Source of the DNA: Aptenodytes patagonicus
Lineage: Eukaryota; Chordata; Aves; Sphenisciformes; Spheniscidae
DNA length: 64,000 nucleotides
Assembly (NCBI RefSeq): GCF_965638725.1
Contig: NC_134951.1
Coordinates: 28,403,746 to 28,467,745 of the forward strand
Direction: 5' to 3'
This document shows positions 12,584-24,708 of the stretch, piece after piece; the stretch's first letter is position 1; the number at the start of each line of letters is the position of its first letter. The translations under genes were made by a program, and so were the position numbers. Under the pieces are notes generated by a model. It did no database searches and was not told the DNA's origin. It saw only the letters and a program-made list of their open reading frames with translations.

Positions 12584-14759
12584 GTAGGTAGTCTCCTTGA
12601 AGTCAGGAGGGACAACATTGTGTGTCCATCAAGAAACTACAATCTGCTCACAGTGCTACACTGCCGAGCACTTTGGGTTAGCAGGAGGCTGCACTGCCTG
12701 TACTTCCATGTCCTTGCTTGTGCAGAGGGTACAGAATCATGTTCAATGTTTTATTCCTTTACTCGGCTTGCAATTAAACAATCCATCCAACCCCCAAGAG
12801 TACAGTGCAACTTGCAGGTTGAGTAACCTGAGCAATGATGAGATACATAACATTTTTTAGTTTACTCCTACTTATATCCCCAGTTACCAACATCCCTCCA
12901 TCTCTTTCAGGTAAGCAGGTTGTTAGCAGCGCTTGAAGCTCAATGTCTCCCGGGGACTGGATGGTAGAAAAGTGAGGTTGCAGTGCTGCTCCACTGCATG
13001 TTTGGTTTTGGGTAGCGCTCTTCCAGGATGCTGACGTCTGGGAAACCCTGGATGCTGTGGTTTCTCTAGCTTGTGCCCACCAGGTGTCTGTCACCTGGGT
13101 AGCAGCTTGGCTGTCTTCTCTTCATAGCCTGGGAAAAGGAGGTTGTGATTGCATTCTTGCAGCCTTTCCCTTTCAGGGCATTGCTCACCAGCCTTTCCTC
13201 CAGATGTTTGCTGGGAGTTGAGGGAGGAATTGGGGCTCCTGCTCCTCTGCCAGGACCTCCGCTCCCTTTCTAGCCCCCGACTGCTGCTGGTGCGCCCCCT
13301 CCTCCAGCCCCCACTCCCAGCACTTGCTCCTGGCCTTTCTCCCCGGCACCCACGAGCACCACAGCACTGCACCACAGTCAGCCTGGCGCCGTTAAAGAGG
13401 AATCTCTCAAGAGACGAAAGATAATGAATGTTTTATGTGAGTTAAAGCTAGACAAATTCCCTTCTAATTTTAAGTGAAAATAGGAAGCAATCATGCCTTG
13501 TTTGCTCTCCCCGGCATTGGCGATGCTTCTTTCCATCCCAACCAAAAAGAGATTGTGGGAAAGCTCCGATATAGATTGAAAATAAAGTGTCCAGTGGGGT
13601 TTCTGCACAGCTGTTCATGGTAATGCCACTGCTTTTTATTTCTGGTATTAAACTTCCAAGCTTAGGAAGACAGTTATGGGGTTTATTTTCAAAGGTGTTG
13701 ACCTTTGTTTGCTGCATCATTTTCCTGCCAACAGAAGATAGAAGAATTATGGTAATATGAAGATCTGATTCAACCTTACACATCAAATTAAGGAGCAAAA
13801 ATCAGCTAAATATAAATAAAGCGTTCATAAAATGTGAACAGAATTTGGACATTGTGGCTGAATTTCATTTAACCACTTTGCTAAGCATAACTGATAACTG
13901 GAAAATGTCATTGTGTTTTGCAGTCAGACTTGTCTGAAGCTTCAACTGTTTGGTGGATGTGTTTTAATTGTGTATTTCTCTTTTCAAGCCCTTGTGGTTT
14001 AGCTAAACATAGGGTGACATTGTCAGTTCCTCACTGCATCTCAGAGTAGGTACAGCCTAGAGCCAGGCTTCAAAGCAGGCTTTGGGATGCCTCACCTTTG
14101 AGGCTCCACTTCCAGTAGACCCCTAAATCACTAAGTTTGCAGGTCTCTACTCACTGCCATTTGCAGCTAAATAAAGTCAATCCAATTACTTAAACAAAAT
14201 CTTCTTTTAGAGACGTAGATGCAAGGTAGGGGCTTGCCTTCCCTCTGTGTTCCCAAAAATAGAACGTGAGCCTTGAGGAACTATGAGAAATGTTTTATTT
14301 TCTGTATGGAAAGCTCTTTGCCTCATGTGTGTGGTTCCTTGCCCTGGAGCAGCGGATTCAGTGCTACTGAGTTGCCAGAGGCTGCCCAAAATAGTCTCGT
14401 TCTCATGCTCCATCCTTTTCATAGGGCATTGCAGGAATTAGTTGGGTATATATGTGTTATATGTGCTTGTGTGTGCCAGGGGATCTAGAGAAAGGCTGTA
14501 TGAATCTCAGTCCTGTCCCTGTTCCCACAATTTCCACCCCCATGTTGAGGGGAAAACCATGCCCAGAGAAATAATGGTGAAAGAAAGATACTTGTATATT
14601 TGCTTTAAAGTTGCAGTTTTGTCTTCAGTGAAACAAATCCTAATGTACAGCAATGTGATAGAGAGGAACAAATCCAATTTACCACAGATAGGGTCTGGGT
14701 ATCAGATAGGTATTCTCCTTGCTGTTGCCGTGTTTACCTTTTTTATCTTTAACCCCCAG
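12584..14759. other. Presumed intron between exons B and C
   Basis: Contains a GC-richer patch at about 13,000-13,400 with open frames on both strands but no splice context or recognised domain. The rest is AT-rich, with no repeat identified. Confidence 0.4.
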
Positions 14760-14996
14760 GAACCTATTTCCAAGTTTTCCGGCAGCCTTTTTGATACCAA
14801 CGACAGCATGAGAGATCAGAGAAATACCAGAACAGCTCTTCAAGAAAACCACAAGTCGGCAATGAAAGGGAAGACTCTTCCAGGGACTAACGCTAAGGTG
14901 CAGCCACCCGTCTCGGCAGCAGGCAGCTTCCCTGGCGAGGGTGGCCGGATCCCAGAGGAACTGAGGGCAGTGGATGCACTGCAGCCCCCGCTGAAG
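14760..14996 (+). CDS. Candidate internal exon C of a Scribble-like gene (linker before PDZ1)
   Basis: The acceptor has a strong pyrimidine tract (ttttttatctttaacccccag) and is followed by 79 open codons in phase 0. Donor aag|gtattg is at 14996/14997. The peptide starts EPISKFSGSLFDTNDSMRDQ and ends RAVDALQPPLK. It is polar, rich in S, G, P and K, and probably disordered. It joins exon D directly, which opens with ITITV. In Scribble the PDZ1 begins LTLTI just after a similar linker, so the boundary falls where a LAP gene would have it. No motif proves function, but the open frame and clean phase argue against chance. Confidence 0.6.
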
Positions 14997-16731
14997 GTAT
15001 TGAACTGCTGCATGGGCTGGGCTTGCCGATGGGGGTCTCCACGTGTTGGTGGGGAAGTCCACGTGTCTGTGGGGAAGTCTACTTCTTGCGCAAGGCAGTT
15101 TATAAAAGATGCAAAGAAGCGGGGACGTTGCATGGTAGATGTCGTGAGACTTATCTTTCACAGAGTGTAAGCTGAGGTTTGTCCTTTCTCCCACTGGCTT
15201 ATACAGAAAAAGAGTTTTCCATTAAAAAAAAACCATAACAAACCTTTCTTTGTAGCCATTCAATACTGTCTCATTTTATATATCCAGCTTTGCTATTGTA
15301 AGGTCAAGCCAAGGGTGTGCGCAGATGGGCACTCAGCTAAGTCTTCACTTAGTCCATGGTTTAGGAGCAGTGGCATGGCCTTACCGTCATGGCATGAGAA
15401 AGCCTCTGTCCCCTGAAAAGGGATGGGAACGTTCAAGTGAAAATTCAACAGTGACAACTACAAGATTTGGGCTGAAGTTTACGGAGAAAGCTATACTCTG
15501 AACTCAGTGGATATATCCTGTCTTGGCATGCTTTGGAGCACACGAGGAGGAAACGTGCTTTATGGGTTGGCTCCCAGGGGTGGCCGGGTACACCTCTGCT
15601 GACCGCCCATGGGGCGGGAGATGCAGAACTGCACTGCATCTCCGGGGTGGTGGGATGCAGCGCCAGGAAAGGCAGCTCGCCTGGGGTGGCACCTGTGCTG
15701 GGACCTGTCACCAAAGCACTGCTGCTAATCAGGGACTTGTGACGTCTTGAGCGTGCGGGTAATGCTAAGTCTAAGCAACATTTGGCAGGGTGGTTTTCAT
15801 TTGACTGATAGGGTACCTTTTTAGGAATTAGGAATTTCAGATGAGTATGTTACATGTGCAAGAGTAACTGCATACATTTGTTAAATTTTGAAACGCAGCG
15901 GTGTTGAAATATTCTTAATTATAAAATATAACAAGTTATTCAAGCCTGAATTGTCTTAGAGATATGAAGCAAATCAATGAAAATAAGAGCATTTTGCTAA
16001 TGTGATAAGGTGAAATGCAACTTGCATTCAGATTCCACTACACTATGGCAAGGTGTTCTTTAAATTTAATGTGATTGTTGTTTTAGAAATTAGCAAATTA
16101 TTATTTACTACCAAGCATATTATTTACTAAAGGAAAAAAAAACCAAACTGGGGGGATAATTCTTAAATGTAAGCTGTCTTTGGAACTTGAAACTAATTTT
16201 ATTTGGCCTTTGTTGTGAATTCTGTAAATTCAAAAAATTATCTAAGATTTTGTACTAAATTTTTGCCAATACCAGCAGGAGAAGAATAGACTTGATAGAT
16301 TACAATTTATGCTGCTTTTTTAAAAGCTTCCTGATATTTTTACTTTTAAGTCAACAGTTAGTGTACTGTCAAAACTTTTGACGGAGTTAACATACATACA
16401 AAAGCCTATTTAAAGAAAAGAAAATTACTGTAATAGTGCTCAAATTCAGTTATCTGTTCTCAAAAGAGTTGAGAGTAAGCAAATCAGACTGTAGATGAGG
16501 TTCCAAAGCAAAGGTTTTTAATAAACTTATCAAAAAATATTTACTTTTCACTTCTCCTGTGTACTGGCTTTGTTGCCATTGTGAATGCTCAGTAAATCGG
16601 TGGGTTTTATGAAACAACTGGTTTGGTCAGCAGCCTTATAGACATCCTTACACGGTTTTGGCATGACTCCGAAACCTGGAGAAATAATGCATTCTTGGTG
16701 TTATTGAAGAGTAAAGACTAGTCTTGCATGT
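14997..16731. other. Presumed intron, first part, before the LTR
   Basis: AT-rich. A GC-richer stretch at 15,440-15,750 has overlapping open frames on both strands without splice context. No repeat recognised. Confidence 0.4.
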
Positions 16732-16736
16732 GCCAG

Positions 16737-17276
16737 TGTCCTGGTTTCGGCAGGGATAGAGTTAATTTCCTTTCTAGTAGCTGGTACAGTGTTTTGGATT
16801 TAGGATGAGAACAAAGTTGATAACGCACTGATGTTTTAGTTGTTGCTAGGTAATGCTTACACTAGCCAAGGACTTTTCAGCTTCCCATGCTCTACCGACT
16901 GAGAAGGCTGGAGGTGCCCAAGAAGCTGGGAGGGGGCACAGCCAAACTGGCCAAAGGGACATTCCATACCATGTGACGTCATGCTCAGTACATAAACTGG
17001 GGAGAGCTGGCCGGGGGGGCCGCTGCTCGGGGACTGGCTGGGCATCGGTTGGCGGGTGGTGAGCAATTGTGCTGTGCATCACTTGCTTTGTGTATTATTA
17101 TTATTATCATATTATTATTATTATCATTTTATTTCAATTATTAAACTGTTTTTATCTCAACCCACGAGTTTTTCTAACTTGTGCTCTTCCAATTCTCTCC
17201 CCCATCCCACCGGGTGGGGGGGAGTGAGCGAGCAGCTGCGTGGTGCTTAGCTGCCGACTGAGATTAAACCATGACA
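16737..17276 (+). mobile_element. Solo LTR of an avian endogenous retrovirus
   Basis: A 540-bp element beginning TGTCCTGGTTTC and ending GATTAAACCATGACA, flanked by the 5-bp direct repeat gccag (16732-16736 and 17277-17281). TG...CA ends plus a 5-bp duplication define an LTR. There is no internal retroviral region, so it is a solo LTR left by recombination. Inside are a perfect CRE (TGACGTCA, 16974-16981), a TATA-like TACATAAA (16989-16996), a TTATTA-rich tract (17094-17125) and an ATTAAA in the presumed R region. It lies in the same orientation as the exons and ends 158 bp before exon D. It belongs to the same family as the element at 37.1-37.8 kb. Confidence 0.88.
16974..16996 (+). promoter_or_regulatory. 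LTR promoter motifs: CRE plus TATA-like box
   Basis: The palindromic cAMP-response element TGACGTCA is followed 7 bases later by TACATAAA. The spacing is compact and both lie in the expected U3 promoter region of the solo LTR. Transcription would run rightward into exon D. Activity is not known. Confidence 0.5.
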
Positions 17277-17434
17277 GCCAGTGTTGAAGCATAGCACCAT
17301 TTTTCTCTGGGCTGAGCTCTATTCGGGCAAATCTGCTGGTGTTCAGAGTGGGAGGTAGATTTTCATTGCTCATGTAATTAATAGGCAATGTTTTTGATTA
17401 ATCAGGCCACTTATCCATTATAATTCTTTTCCAG

Positions 17435-17524
17435 ATAACCATTACTGTGTGCAGTCAAATGGGGAGTCTTGGTATTAGCATTGCTGGTGGAAAGGGCTCA
17501 TCTCCATGTAAAGACAATGATGAG
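17435..17524 (+). CDS. Exon D: first part of a Scribble PDZ1-like domain
   Basis: The acceptor taattcttttccag is followed by exactly 30 open codons in phase 0, with donor gag|gtgcat. It encodes ITITVCSQMGS followed by LGISIAGGKGSSPCKDNDE. The second block closely matches the start of PDZ1 of Scribble (LGISIAGGKGSTPYKGDDE), including the carboxylate-binding LGIS loop and the long beta2-beta3 insert. Other LAP PDZs (Erbin, Densin) have LGFSISGG and differ afterwards. The exon also ends at DE, just before the GIF/GIV strand, which is a natural PDZ exon boundary. In Scribble this domain binds C-terminal peptides at cell junctions. This is the most secure evidence for a LAP-family PDZ gene here. 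Confidence 0.85.
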
Positions 17525-18202
17525 GTGCATTTCATTACTCAAAATTTATCTAGTAATCATTAGAAAGAAACTGAGGAGCAGTTCTTTGAAGCTATTGTGT
17601 TTTGTTGTTTTCTTTCTGAGGTTGTCCTCAATGTAACATCACTGTCTTCATAATAAAGCTAACAAGGGTAAACATGGGTAAATTACTTCCCAAAGTGGAA
17701 GCCGGCAGTAGATTTTGATGAGGAAGCTCCTGGAGGGATGATTTTGCAGGGAAAACCTGATGTAAACCAATGATTTTCCAAAGACAGCCTGATGGCTGAA
17801 ACACTGTTGGCTAGTTTCCACTTTCTACCTCAATTTGGGGTCACTCCCTTGGCAATCCACATGCCTCTCCCATCCCATTTGCTCATTCGCAGGAGCTAAC
17901 TTGATTTGAGAGAAGTATTTCTCGCATCTTCTCACTTAATTATCATTTAAATAAATCTTTGTTTCCCAGTCTGTCCCCCATGGCACAGTATAAACAATTA
18001 ATGACTTTTGTTCATTGTTGTATGTGTCAGTCATGGAGGCTTTTTTTTTTTCTTGCTAATGTGCTAAGACATTAAGTTTTTATTTTAGTAGAGGCAGCAG
18101 AACAACAAGTCTTGAAAATGAATTAATTCCTGTTTGCTTTTTACATCTAAGAACAATGGAAGAAACCCTGTCAGGTCTGAAACCTGTCTTTTGTGTTACC
18201 AG
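17525..18202. other. Presumed intron between the two PDZ exons
   Basis: A 678-bp AT-rich stretch with no repeat or open frame of note. Confidence 0.5.
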
Positions 18203-18288
18203 GGGATTGTGATTGCACGGCTGCCAAAAGAAGGTCCAGGAGACTTGGCTGGGGTACAAGCAGGAGACAGAGTGGCAGAGGTAGATGG
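18203..18288 (+). CDS. Exon E: continuation of the Scribble PDZ1-like domain (3' edge uncertain)
   Basis: The acceptor tttgtgttaccag is followed in phase 0 by GIVIARLPKEGPGDLAGVQ and AGDRVAEVDG, continuing exon D in frame. The Scribble PDZ1 counterpart is GIFISRVSEEGPAARAGVR then VGDKLLEVNG, so strands beta3 to beta5 are covered. The frame runs on as WFVNVEC and stays open to a TGA at 18366-18368. The best donor is gatgg|gtggtt at 18288/18289 (phase 2). Alternatives are at 18301/18302 (phase 0) and 18306/18307. None is strong. The second alpha helix and last strand of the PDZ were not found, so either a further exon is missed or the domain is incomplete. Confidence 0.78.
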
Positions 18289-20058
18289 GTGGTTTGTCAA
18301 TGTGGAGTGTGTTCTCTTGTTCTTATCTTTAAATCAAATCACTCGGAGTTGGAGTTGGGGAATTTGAGATCTAGATCTAGGCTTGCCTTAGCTTTTTAGA
18401 TACTTCCCAAACTACGTTCTAAAGATATTATAATGACATTAAATTGTTGTATTCCTTCTTATTATATTCTGGTTTTCAGATCTTTATGTTCAAAGTGCTT
18501 AACAAAATATTATTCACTTAAATGGCTGATTTGTAAAGGAAAATAATGGTCTTAGTAAGCAGTTATGTAAGCACAAATGCAGCTGTACTTGGTCCAAGAA
18601 GCTTTCTTATGAGATTGTGTTAGATCTACAAGATGAGTTCGTTGCAGCTGTTACAAAGAAATATAAATTAGAAGAGCTTGTTTCTCTGAGGTAATTTTTG
18701 GTTGGGAGAGAACAGCTCAAAGTAACTCCTCTGATGGAGGCTTACAGTGCCAAGGGATAAATGTGTCTCTCAGGCTGCTCCACCTCAAGCCTCATCCTTC
18801 CTAGAAGAAGCCACTCTCTTGAGCTTCAGAGGTTCCCAAGAGCAGTGGTGATCATGTACAGTTTTGTGATATCTATTTTTGACCTACTGTTTGGTTTCCA
18901 CCTGCTGAGAAAAGTAGAGTGGGAGGAGAGCCTCTACAAAATTACTTTGAGGTGAAACTGGTCCATAATTTTTTTCAGCGCTTGTTCTCTTAAACTGTCA
19001 TTTATACTTGCTTAAATTAATAGTTTTTACTCCAGTATACTCCTTGATGAATTAAGGTAGGATAGAGCAAGCAATATTGTACATCTCTTAAATAGCCAGG
19101 AATAAGGATAAAACATATATCAGCCAAAGATAAATTAACGATACATTAACCTACTAATTTTGTAAAACTATGCTATAGACTTATTGATAGAGGATTGTGT
19201 TCCACAATCCACATATGGAAGTTAGCTTAACACTTTTTAAAAGGTTGATTACGGATAAAATTCAGTATCATTTTACCTTTTTTCTTTCATGAAAGGATTA
19301 TCCTTATCTAATTTTTTTATTTTAACAGGTGTGAGAGAATTTAAATAATTCTTTACAGATTTTGCATTATCAGATCATCAGGGGAAAAAAAATCAGGATT
19401 TTTAGTTGCTGTACCTTTAACTTCTGAGCAGAGTTTCTGGTAAAGTCAGTATCTTAAAAATCAACCACTTAGCTCAGGTTGCTCCACGAGGCTATAATTC
19501 ATTCTTATTTTTGGGGCTATTTGAAATACACTAGCTACTAATGTCTGTTCTTTTAATGAATAGTGAAACAAGTAAAAAAAGAGAAGACATTTCTGCTCCA
19601 TACTGTTCTGTCCTGCTGCTGTTACCCTACAAATAGTTATGATTTCTCTGTCTCCCACAAGATGGCAGAATCATTCATCTATTTAAAGAATGTAGAAAAA
19701 AAATCTCCGCTTTTTGTGTGTGTGGGAGATGAGAAGGAATTAATGCATTCAGGTGTGCTATAGGAGTCCTAATGTTTTGACCACAGGACTAATCTGTGTA
19801 CAAATAACCAGCACTTTTCTCTTGATACTATGTGTTAGAACTTCTTACTCTTGAACTGACCATTTCAACAGTTCAAATATACAGTGTGTTCATCAAAAAT
19901 GGGGAACAGCAAGAATTGCAATTTCATTTGCTTTCGTTGTGCAACCATATATAACAATAGGGCCAGGCATTTGTATACTAAGCTGAGAGGGAGGGAACTG
20001 CTCTTCTTAAACAGCATTCAGAATAAAACCATGCGTTTCTGCTGCTTTGTTTTTAAAG
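18289..20058. other. Presumed intron; expected PDZ1 second-half exon not found
   Basis: AT-rich. Searched for a segment like the Scribble helix (HHEAVEALR) with splice sites. A 43-nt acceptor-donor pair at 18648-18690 exists but carries no PDZ residues. Nothing else convincing. Confidence 0.4.
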
Positions 20059-20154
20059 GCATCCCTCGTTTCAGAACCCGACGCCCTAGATGCTGGTTCC
20101 ACTGAAGCTTCATCCAAGGGCAGCCCCTTCCCGACGGTAAACCACGTCATAACA
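20059..20154 (+). CDS. Candidate exon F, unknown function
   Basis: The acceptor tgctttgtttttaaag is followed by 32 open codons (96 nt, phase 0 to phase 0). A textbook donor, aca|gtaagt, is at 20154/20155. The peptide starts ASLVSEPDALDAGSTEASSK and ends TVNHVIT. It is acidic and serine-rich, with no recognised domain and no clear match to the rest of a PDZ fold. Both other frames contain stops, which supports the chosen one. Its phase does not match the best donor of exon E (phase 2), so an intervening exon or a different partner is needed. Confidence 0.5.
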
Positions 20155-23100
20155 GTAAGTAAGATGGCCCCAGTAACAAATGATTCTTAGCTAAGTACTT
20201 TGTGTTGTCTGTCATTAATGCTAGTAAAGGTGGTAAAGACTGGCACAAAACTTGTGAGTGGCTGCGTAGGAGGAGAACACGTACCAAAGATCAGTGACCC
20301 CACCATGCGTTTACTTGGCTGTCACTGCAGCTGGGATGTGGCTTCTGGAGGAGCTCAGCTCCTGGATAAGCACCAGCACAGCAGACCAGAGCTTTTGAAG
20401 CACTCTGGTTTGGGGGCTTTAAGGGTGGTGTCCATTCCCTCCAGCTTAAGTGTTTATTCTGTTGTCTGGACTCCCTCTCTAGCTAATGGAAGGAGCAGCA
20501 TCTCCAGGGTGCCTCTTTTAGGAGGGAGAGGTTGAGCTGCTACCTGGACTTGACCATTTTTATCTTTTGACTCAAGGGGGAACTTGTGTGACAGGCTAAG
20601 ACTGCATGCCCATATTTTAGGTGACTGATGTCAGACAAGACTAAGCCTACCACACATGTCACAGAAGGAAATGGCTGAGCCCCCAGGGTGACTTTGAGAA
20701 ATCTGACCCACTTTTGTGAGCTTCTTTAAAAAATTCAACTCTCTGAAGACCTACCCCAATCATGGTCATCTGCCTGCACACATGAAATTATGGCTTTACT
20801 AGGAAGGTATAAGAAGATCAAGGTATCTGAATGATTAAGGTCAAAAAGCATCCTGCATGTATTAAGGCTGAGGTACCACGAAGCAACAACTGTGTCTCCT
20901 ACAGCAAATGCTAGAGGAATGCTTTGTTTGATTCCTCTTCTTCCAGCCTTTTTTTATCCTTTTCCAGGAATAACATTCACAACCCAGCTAATGGCAAAAA
21001 ATGAAAGTTCATCTATTATATAAAAGACTATAATCAAAGACCACACTATTTTTAAAAATGTGAATGGTCAATAAAAACTGAATGTGATTTGTTAGTTGAC
21101 TGAAAAATAAGCAAATAGACCATGCAAATCTGGTTTCCTGTGTGGATTACTATTTAAGAAGGATTGAGCTGCAGCTTTTGTCTGAGATGGACTAACAAAG
21201 GTTTTCTCTTCTATTCAGTTGCTTAAAGAAACTTATTTTGAGGCCTCTGGTCTCCAACATCACCTTGTGAAACATTTAGTCAAGTTTTATTTTCCAGTTG
21301 AAAATGCTTCCATCGATTTTTTTTTTTTTTTGTCCAGCTCTACTTGCTAGCTGTTTCTTATGGTCTTAGCCTGCATTGCAGGAAGCGCGAGGGTTCCTGT
21401 TAGAGGAACCACTGTTGAAAGGGTTGATTCACACATTGCTAGTGGCCTGGATCTGTTGCAGTTGTATCTGACTCTTAATGTTTTCAGCCAAAAAGAGGAA
21501 ATGACCATTTTTTATGTTGTATGCTTCTTGGAAAATAATGCCTGCCTTTAAAGTTCTTCAGCTGCAAGGGGAGGAGGCGGCAGATTAGACCAAGCTACTT
21601 ACCTTAGAGCATGGTGCACAGAGGAAGTCAACTGGCTGAATATGTTCCAAGTGTCAAAAGTAGCCAATGTGCAAGTTCTTCTGTGGAGAAACATTTGTAT
21701 TTCTGGTTTTGTTTCTTTTTTTAATCAAAATCTTTGTGCTGTAGCAAATCATGTATGTTATTGCCTTTAACCTAGAGCAGCATTCATCAGTCTTAGGGAT
21801 TATGGGCTTTTGAGGAGTATCCTGCTGACTTGGGAACTGGTCAGCATCTCATCTGCTCTTGCTCTGGGTTTACTCTGGTGAAGTTCCTCTTATTCCTCAG
21901 TAACTGTCTTATCTGAAAAATGTTTACAGCCTGGCTTCTTATGGAGGACATGCTCTGCATGTTCAGATAAGCAGATGGCAGTAAGACCTTAACACAGAAT
22001 CTTCTTCTTTGCTAGGAATCTAGGAAGGTTTGTTTCCTTTGTATTTCTGACTAGGTCTCAAGAGAAGATGGGTGCATCTACATCAAGGGAGGGAAGGAGA
22101 GAAGCATGGTGGCAAAGAAGCCAAAGGCTCCTATTATTCTTCCTGCAAAAGCTGAATTATGTGCTGGATGGTGCCCATCTTTCTTCACTTTCTCTTCCAT
22201 GTCATCACTGCTTCCTGCCCTCCAGCAGAGACTCTGTGTTCATCTATTTATTTTTTTTGAATTTTAATAAACATCCTCTTTGCATATGCTATCTGTGATA
22301 ATATTTGTCTCTTACTTGCTAGCCATAGCCCTTTAGCCATCTCTTGCCATCGCCCATCCCGTCTCTGAGCCTGGTGCTCTGACATTACAAAGGGCGATGC
22401 TGCTGCCAGATTCAGGTTTCCTCTCTGTTCTCCATGGGCCTGGTTGCTGTAACTTCTTCTAAAAGGCTTGTTTGAATTGTTAACTCATCCAGCCAAACTC
22501 AATTTCAAACCCTTTGTGCCAGCTTTAAGATTTCATGACAATGTGAATGACCAGTAATTAATTGGACAAACAATGAAAAGTTGTTTCACTCCGAGTCATT
22601 ATTTTGCAAGGAAAAATGAGAATTGCCCTTGGTTTTAATTATGATTGAGTATTTTATTGAAATGTAGAGGCCCCAGATCTTTAATTACAATTAGATATTT
22701 TTTTACATACCATATTTTATAGACTTGTCTCAGTTATGCTAATCACACCTCAAAAATATGGAATCTGTTTATTTTACTTTGTTTAATACATATATATCAA
22801 AATAAAAATATTTTAATTGAACTTAAACTGAGTCTTTGGATTTTAAAATGGTAATCTTAAAATAAGAGTATCTATGTAAGGATATGCATCAAAATATAAC
22901 AGATTAGAACCACAACTGGTATGGCTATCTACATGCAGACTGTAAAATATTGCATGTCTAACTACAGGGGAAAAAAAAATCAGGGATACAAACATTGCCA
23001 ATAGTGCCCCATGCTGACTTTAACAGAAGGAACTTTAACTTGGATTCTGGAGTCTTTGTTTCCAGTTGTATATTCTTCTGTCTTTTGCCCTCTGCTCCTT

Positions 23101-24635
23101 ATTTCCTATTCATCCTCTCAAACATAGAACCAACTCTGCACAGTCTTTCTCCGTCAAAAATATTTTCATTCAAGCTCTGACTGAAATTCCCAATGGATTT
23201 TGTCTGACTGAATGGAGAGTGTTGACAGGTTTCAGCATCTCCTATCACTTCATGACGTGCATCATCATGTCATTGTCTTTGATCCATTTTTGGGGCTATC
23301 AACATCATAAGGATATTAGATACTTTGTAATTAATATCGAATCTCTTAAATATTTTAATCTAGTATTTCACTTTAATTCTTACCATATTATTTTCTTTAA
23401 TTGTATGCCTTTGCCCTGGGAATTTCCTCAATTAGATTTTTTCATATAGTTCACCAGGTGTACAAGTATCACTTATATCAAAGATTTTCAAGGAAGTTTA
23501 AAGTAAGAGTTATCAATGAAAAGTGATTGTGTAAAAGAAACTTACAGTATTGGAAAAATCTGAAGAAATTCTTCACGCTAAAAAAGCCAAATGTTTTGGT
23601 TGCTCTGTTAAAAATGCAGAAATACCAAATGTTCCTAAATATGGTGAGAAAACAGACAACTTCGGTGTACTAGAATGTGTAATGTATATCAAAGTGAAAT
23701 GCTCCTGTGCCTGCAGAAAGTGAATTAGCATATACCGTGCTCCTACAATACATTGGTTGCTGGTTTTCTGCTTTTCTCCCATATTGTTTAGATGCAAGTC
23801 ATGAGAAACCTTTCATGGATGAGAATCACAGCAGATCTATCTTCTTCATTTCCAGCTGATATAGGCTTTCCAGGAAAAAGTCTTGATGCACTTATATCAG
23901 TTAAAAATCTTCAGAAATCTAAGTATCAAACCCTTTCTTTATTCATCTGAGCAGGTTAGTTCTAGCCATATCAGAAAATTGTAATCATACAACTTAAACA
24001 TAATAAAACTTCTTCCTTGTTTCTTTAGTCATTGTCTGTCTTTTTTCAATTTTAAAAGCAAAACCAGTAGAATACTCAGGTCAGAGAAGCCCTATAAAAG
24101 AAGACAACTGAAGTGGGATTCAGAATGTTCCTATCATGATCAAAGACAGATTTCTTCTGAAACTCGTTTTAAACAATAAAGACCTTGCTCACAGGCAGTG
24201 TTTGATTGACCTGTTCCCATAACACCATATGACCTAATAGTTCAGTCTTCAAGTTTTTTATGAAGAACTGCTTTATCTCTTCTCCAAAACATTTTCATGA
24301 CTCTTAATCTTGTCAGATAAGGGTGTTGGTATTTTTATATTATTATTTTGTATTTTGATGAGGTAAGTTAGTTTTAGAAGTCAGGAGCCTGACTCCTCAC
24401 TGCCTTGCATCTTGTGCAGGTTTATACACGCTTGCAAAGAAGCCCATGTGCAGCCTGGTTGGCTTAGCTAACCCTGTACTGATCGTGTGAGCTTCAGCGG
24501 AGTGTAAGCACCCATCTGCCATGTGATCTCCTTCTCCATTTCATCTGCTGGTTTGATTCCACTTTTATCTAAGTAACTGAGTATTTCTGAGTCAGGATGA
24601 AAGATAAAAGGTGTGTGGTATAGGCGCTGTATTTA
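20155..24635. other. Presumed intron, unique DNA
   Basis: No exon, PDZ-like GLGFSI or GLSIVGG signature, or recognisable repeat was seen on reading. A T-rich run is at 21,319-21,332. Confidence 0.4.
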
Positions 24636-24708
24636 CCTCCATAGTGTAGTGGTTAGGGAATTTATTTTGTGAATTTGGGATTAAGTTCCTGCTCCAAACA
24701 AATGCTTC
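24636..24708 (+). repeat. tRNA-like relic (tRNA pseudogene or tRNA-derived SINE fragment)
   Basis: The stretch tccatagtgtagtggttag fits an RNA polymerase III A box as in tRNA-Val or tRNA-Glu. About 40 bases on, gggattaagttcctgc is a decayed B box at roughly the right spacing. The acceptor stem and anticodon arm do not pair, so this is not a working tRNA. It may be an old tRNA pseudogene or the head of an ancient SINE. Confidence 0.4.

Noticed and set aside
13149-13424. Leucine/proline-rich open frames on both strands in a GC-rich patch
   Set aside because: No splice sites or motifs. Overlapping frames on both strands are expected in GC-rich DNA.
14679-15194. 171-codon minus-strand frame
   Set aside because: Antisense shadow of exon C and its flanks. 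No recognised protein features.
18648-18690. 43-nt acceptor-donor pair that might be the missing PDZ exon
   Set aside because: Only one frame is open, its residues do not fit the PDZ helix or last strand, and the phase does not connect E and F.
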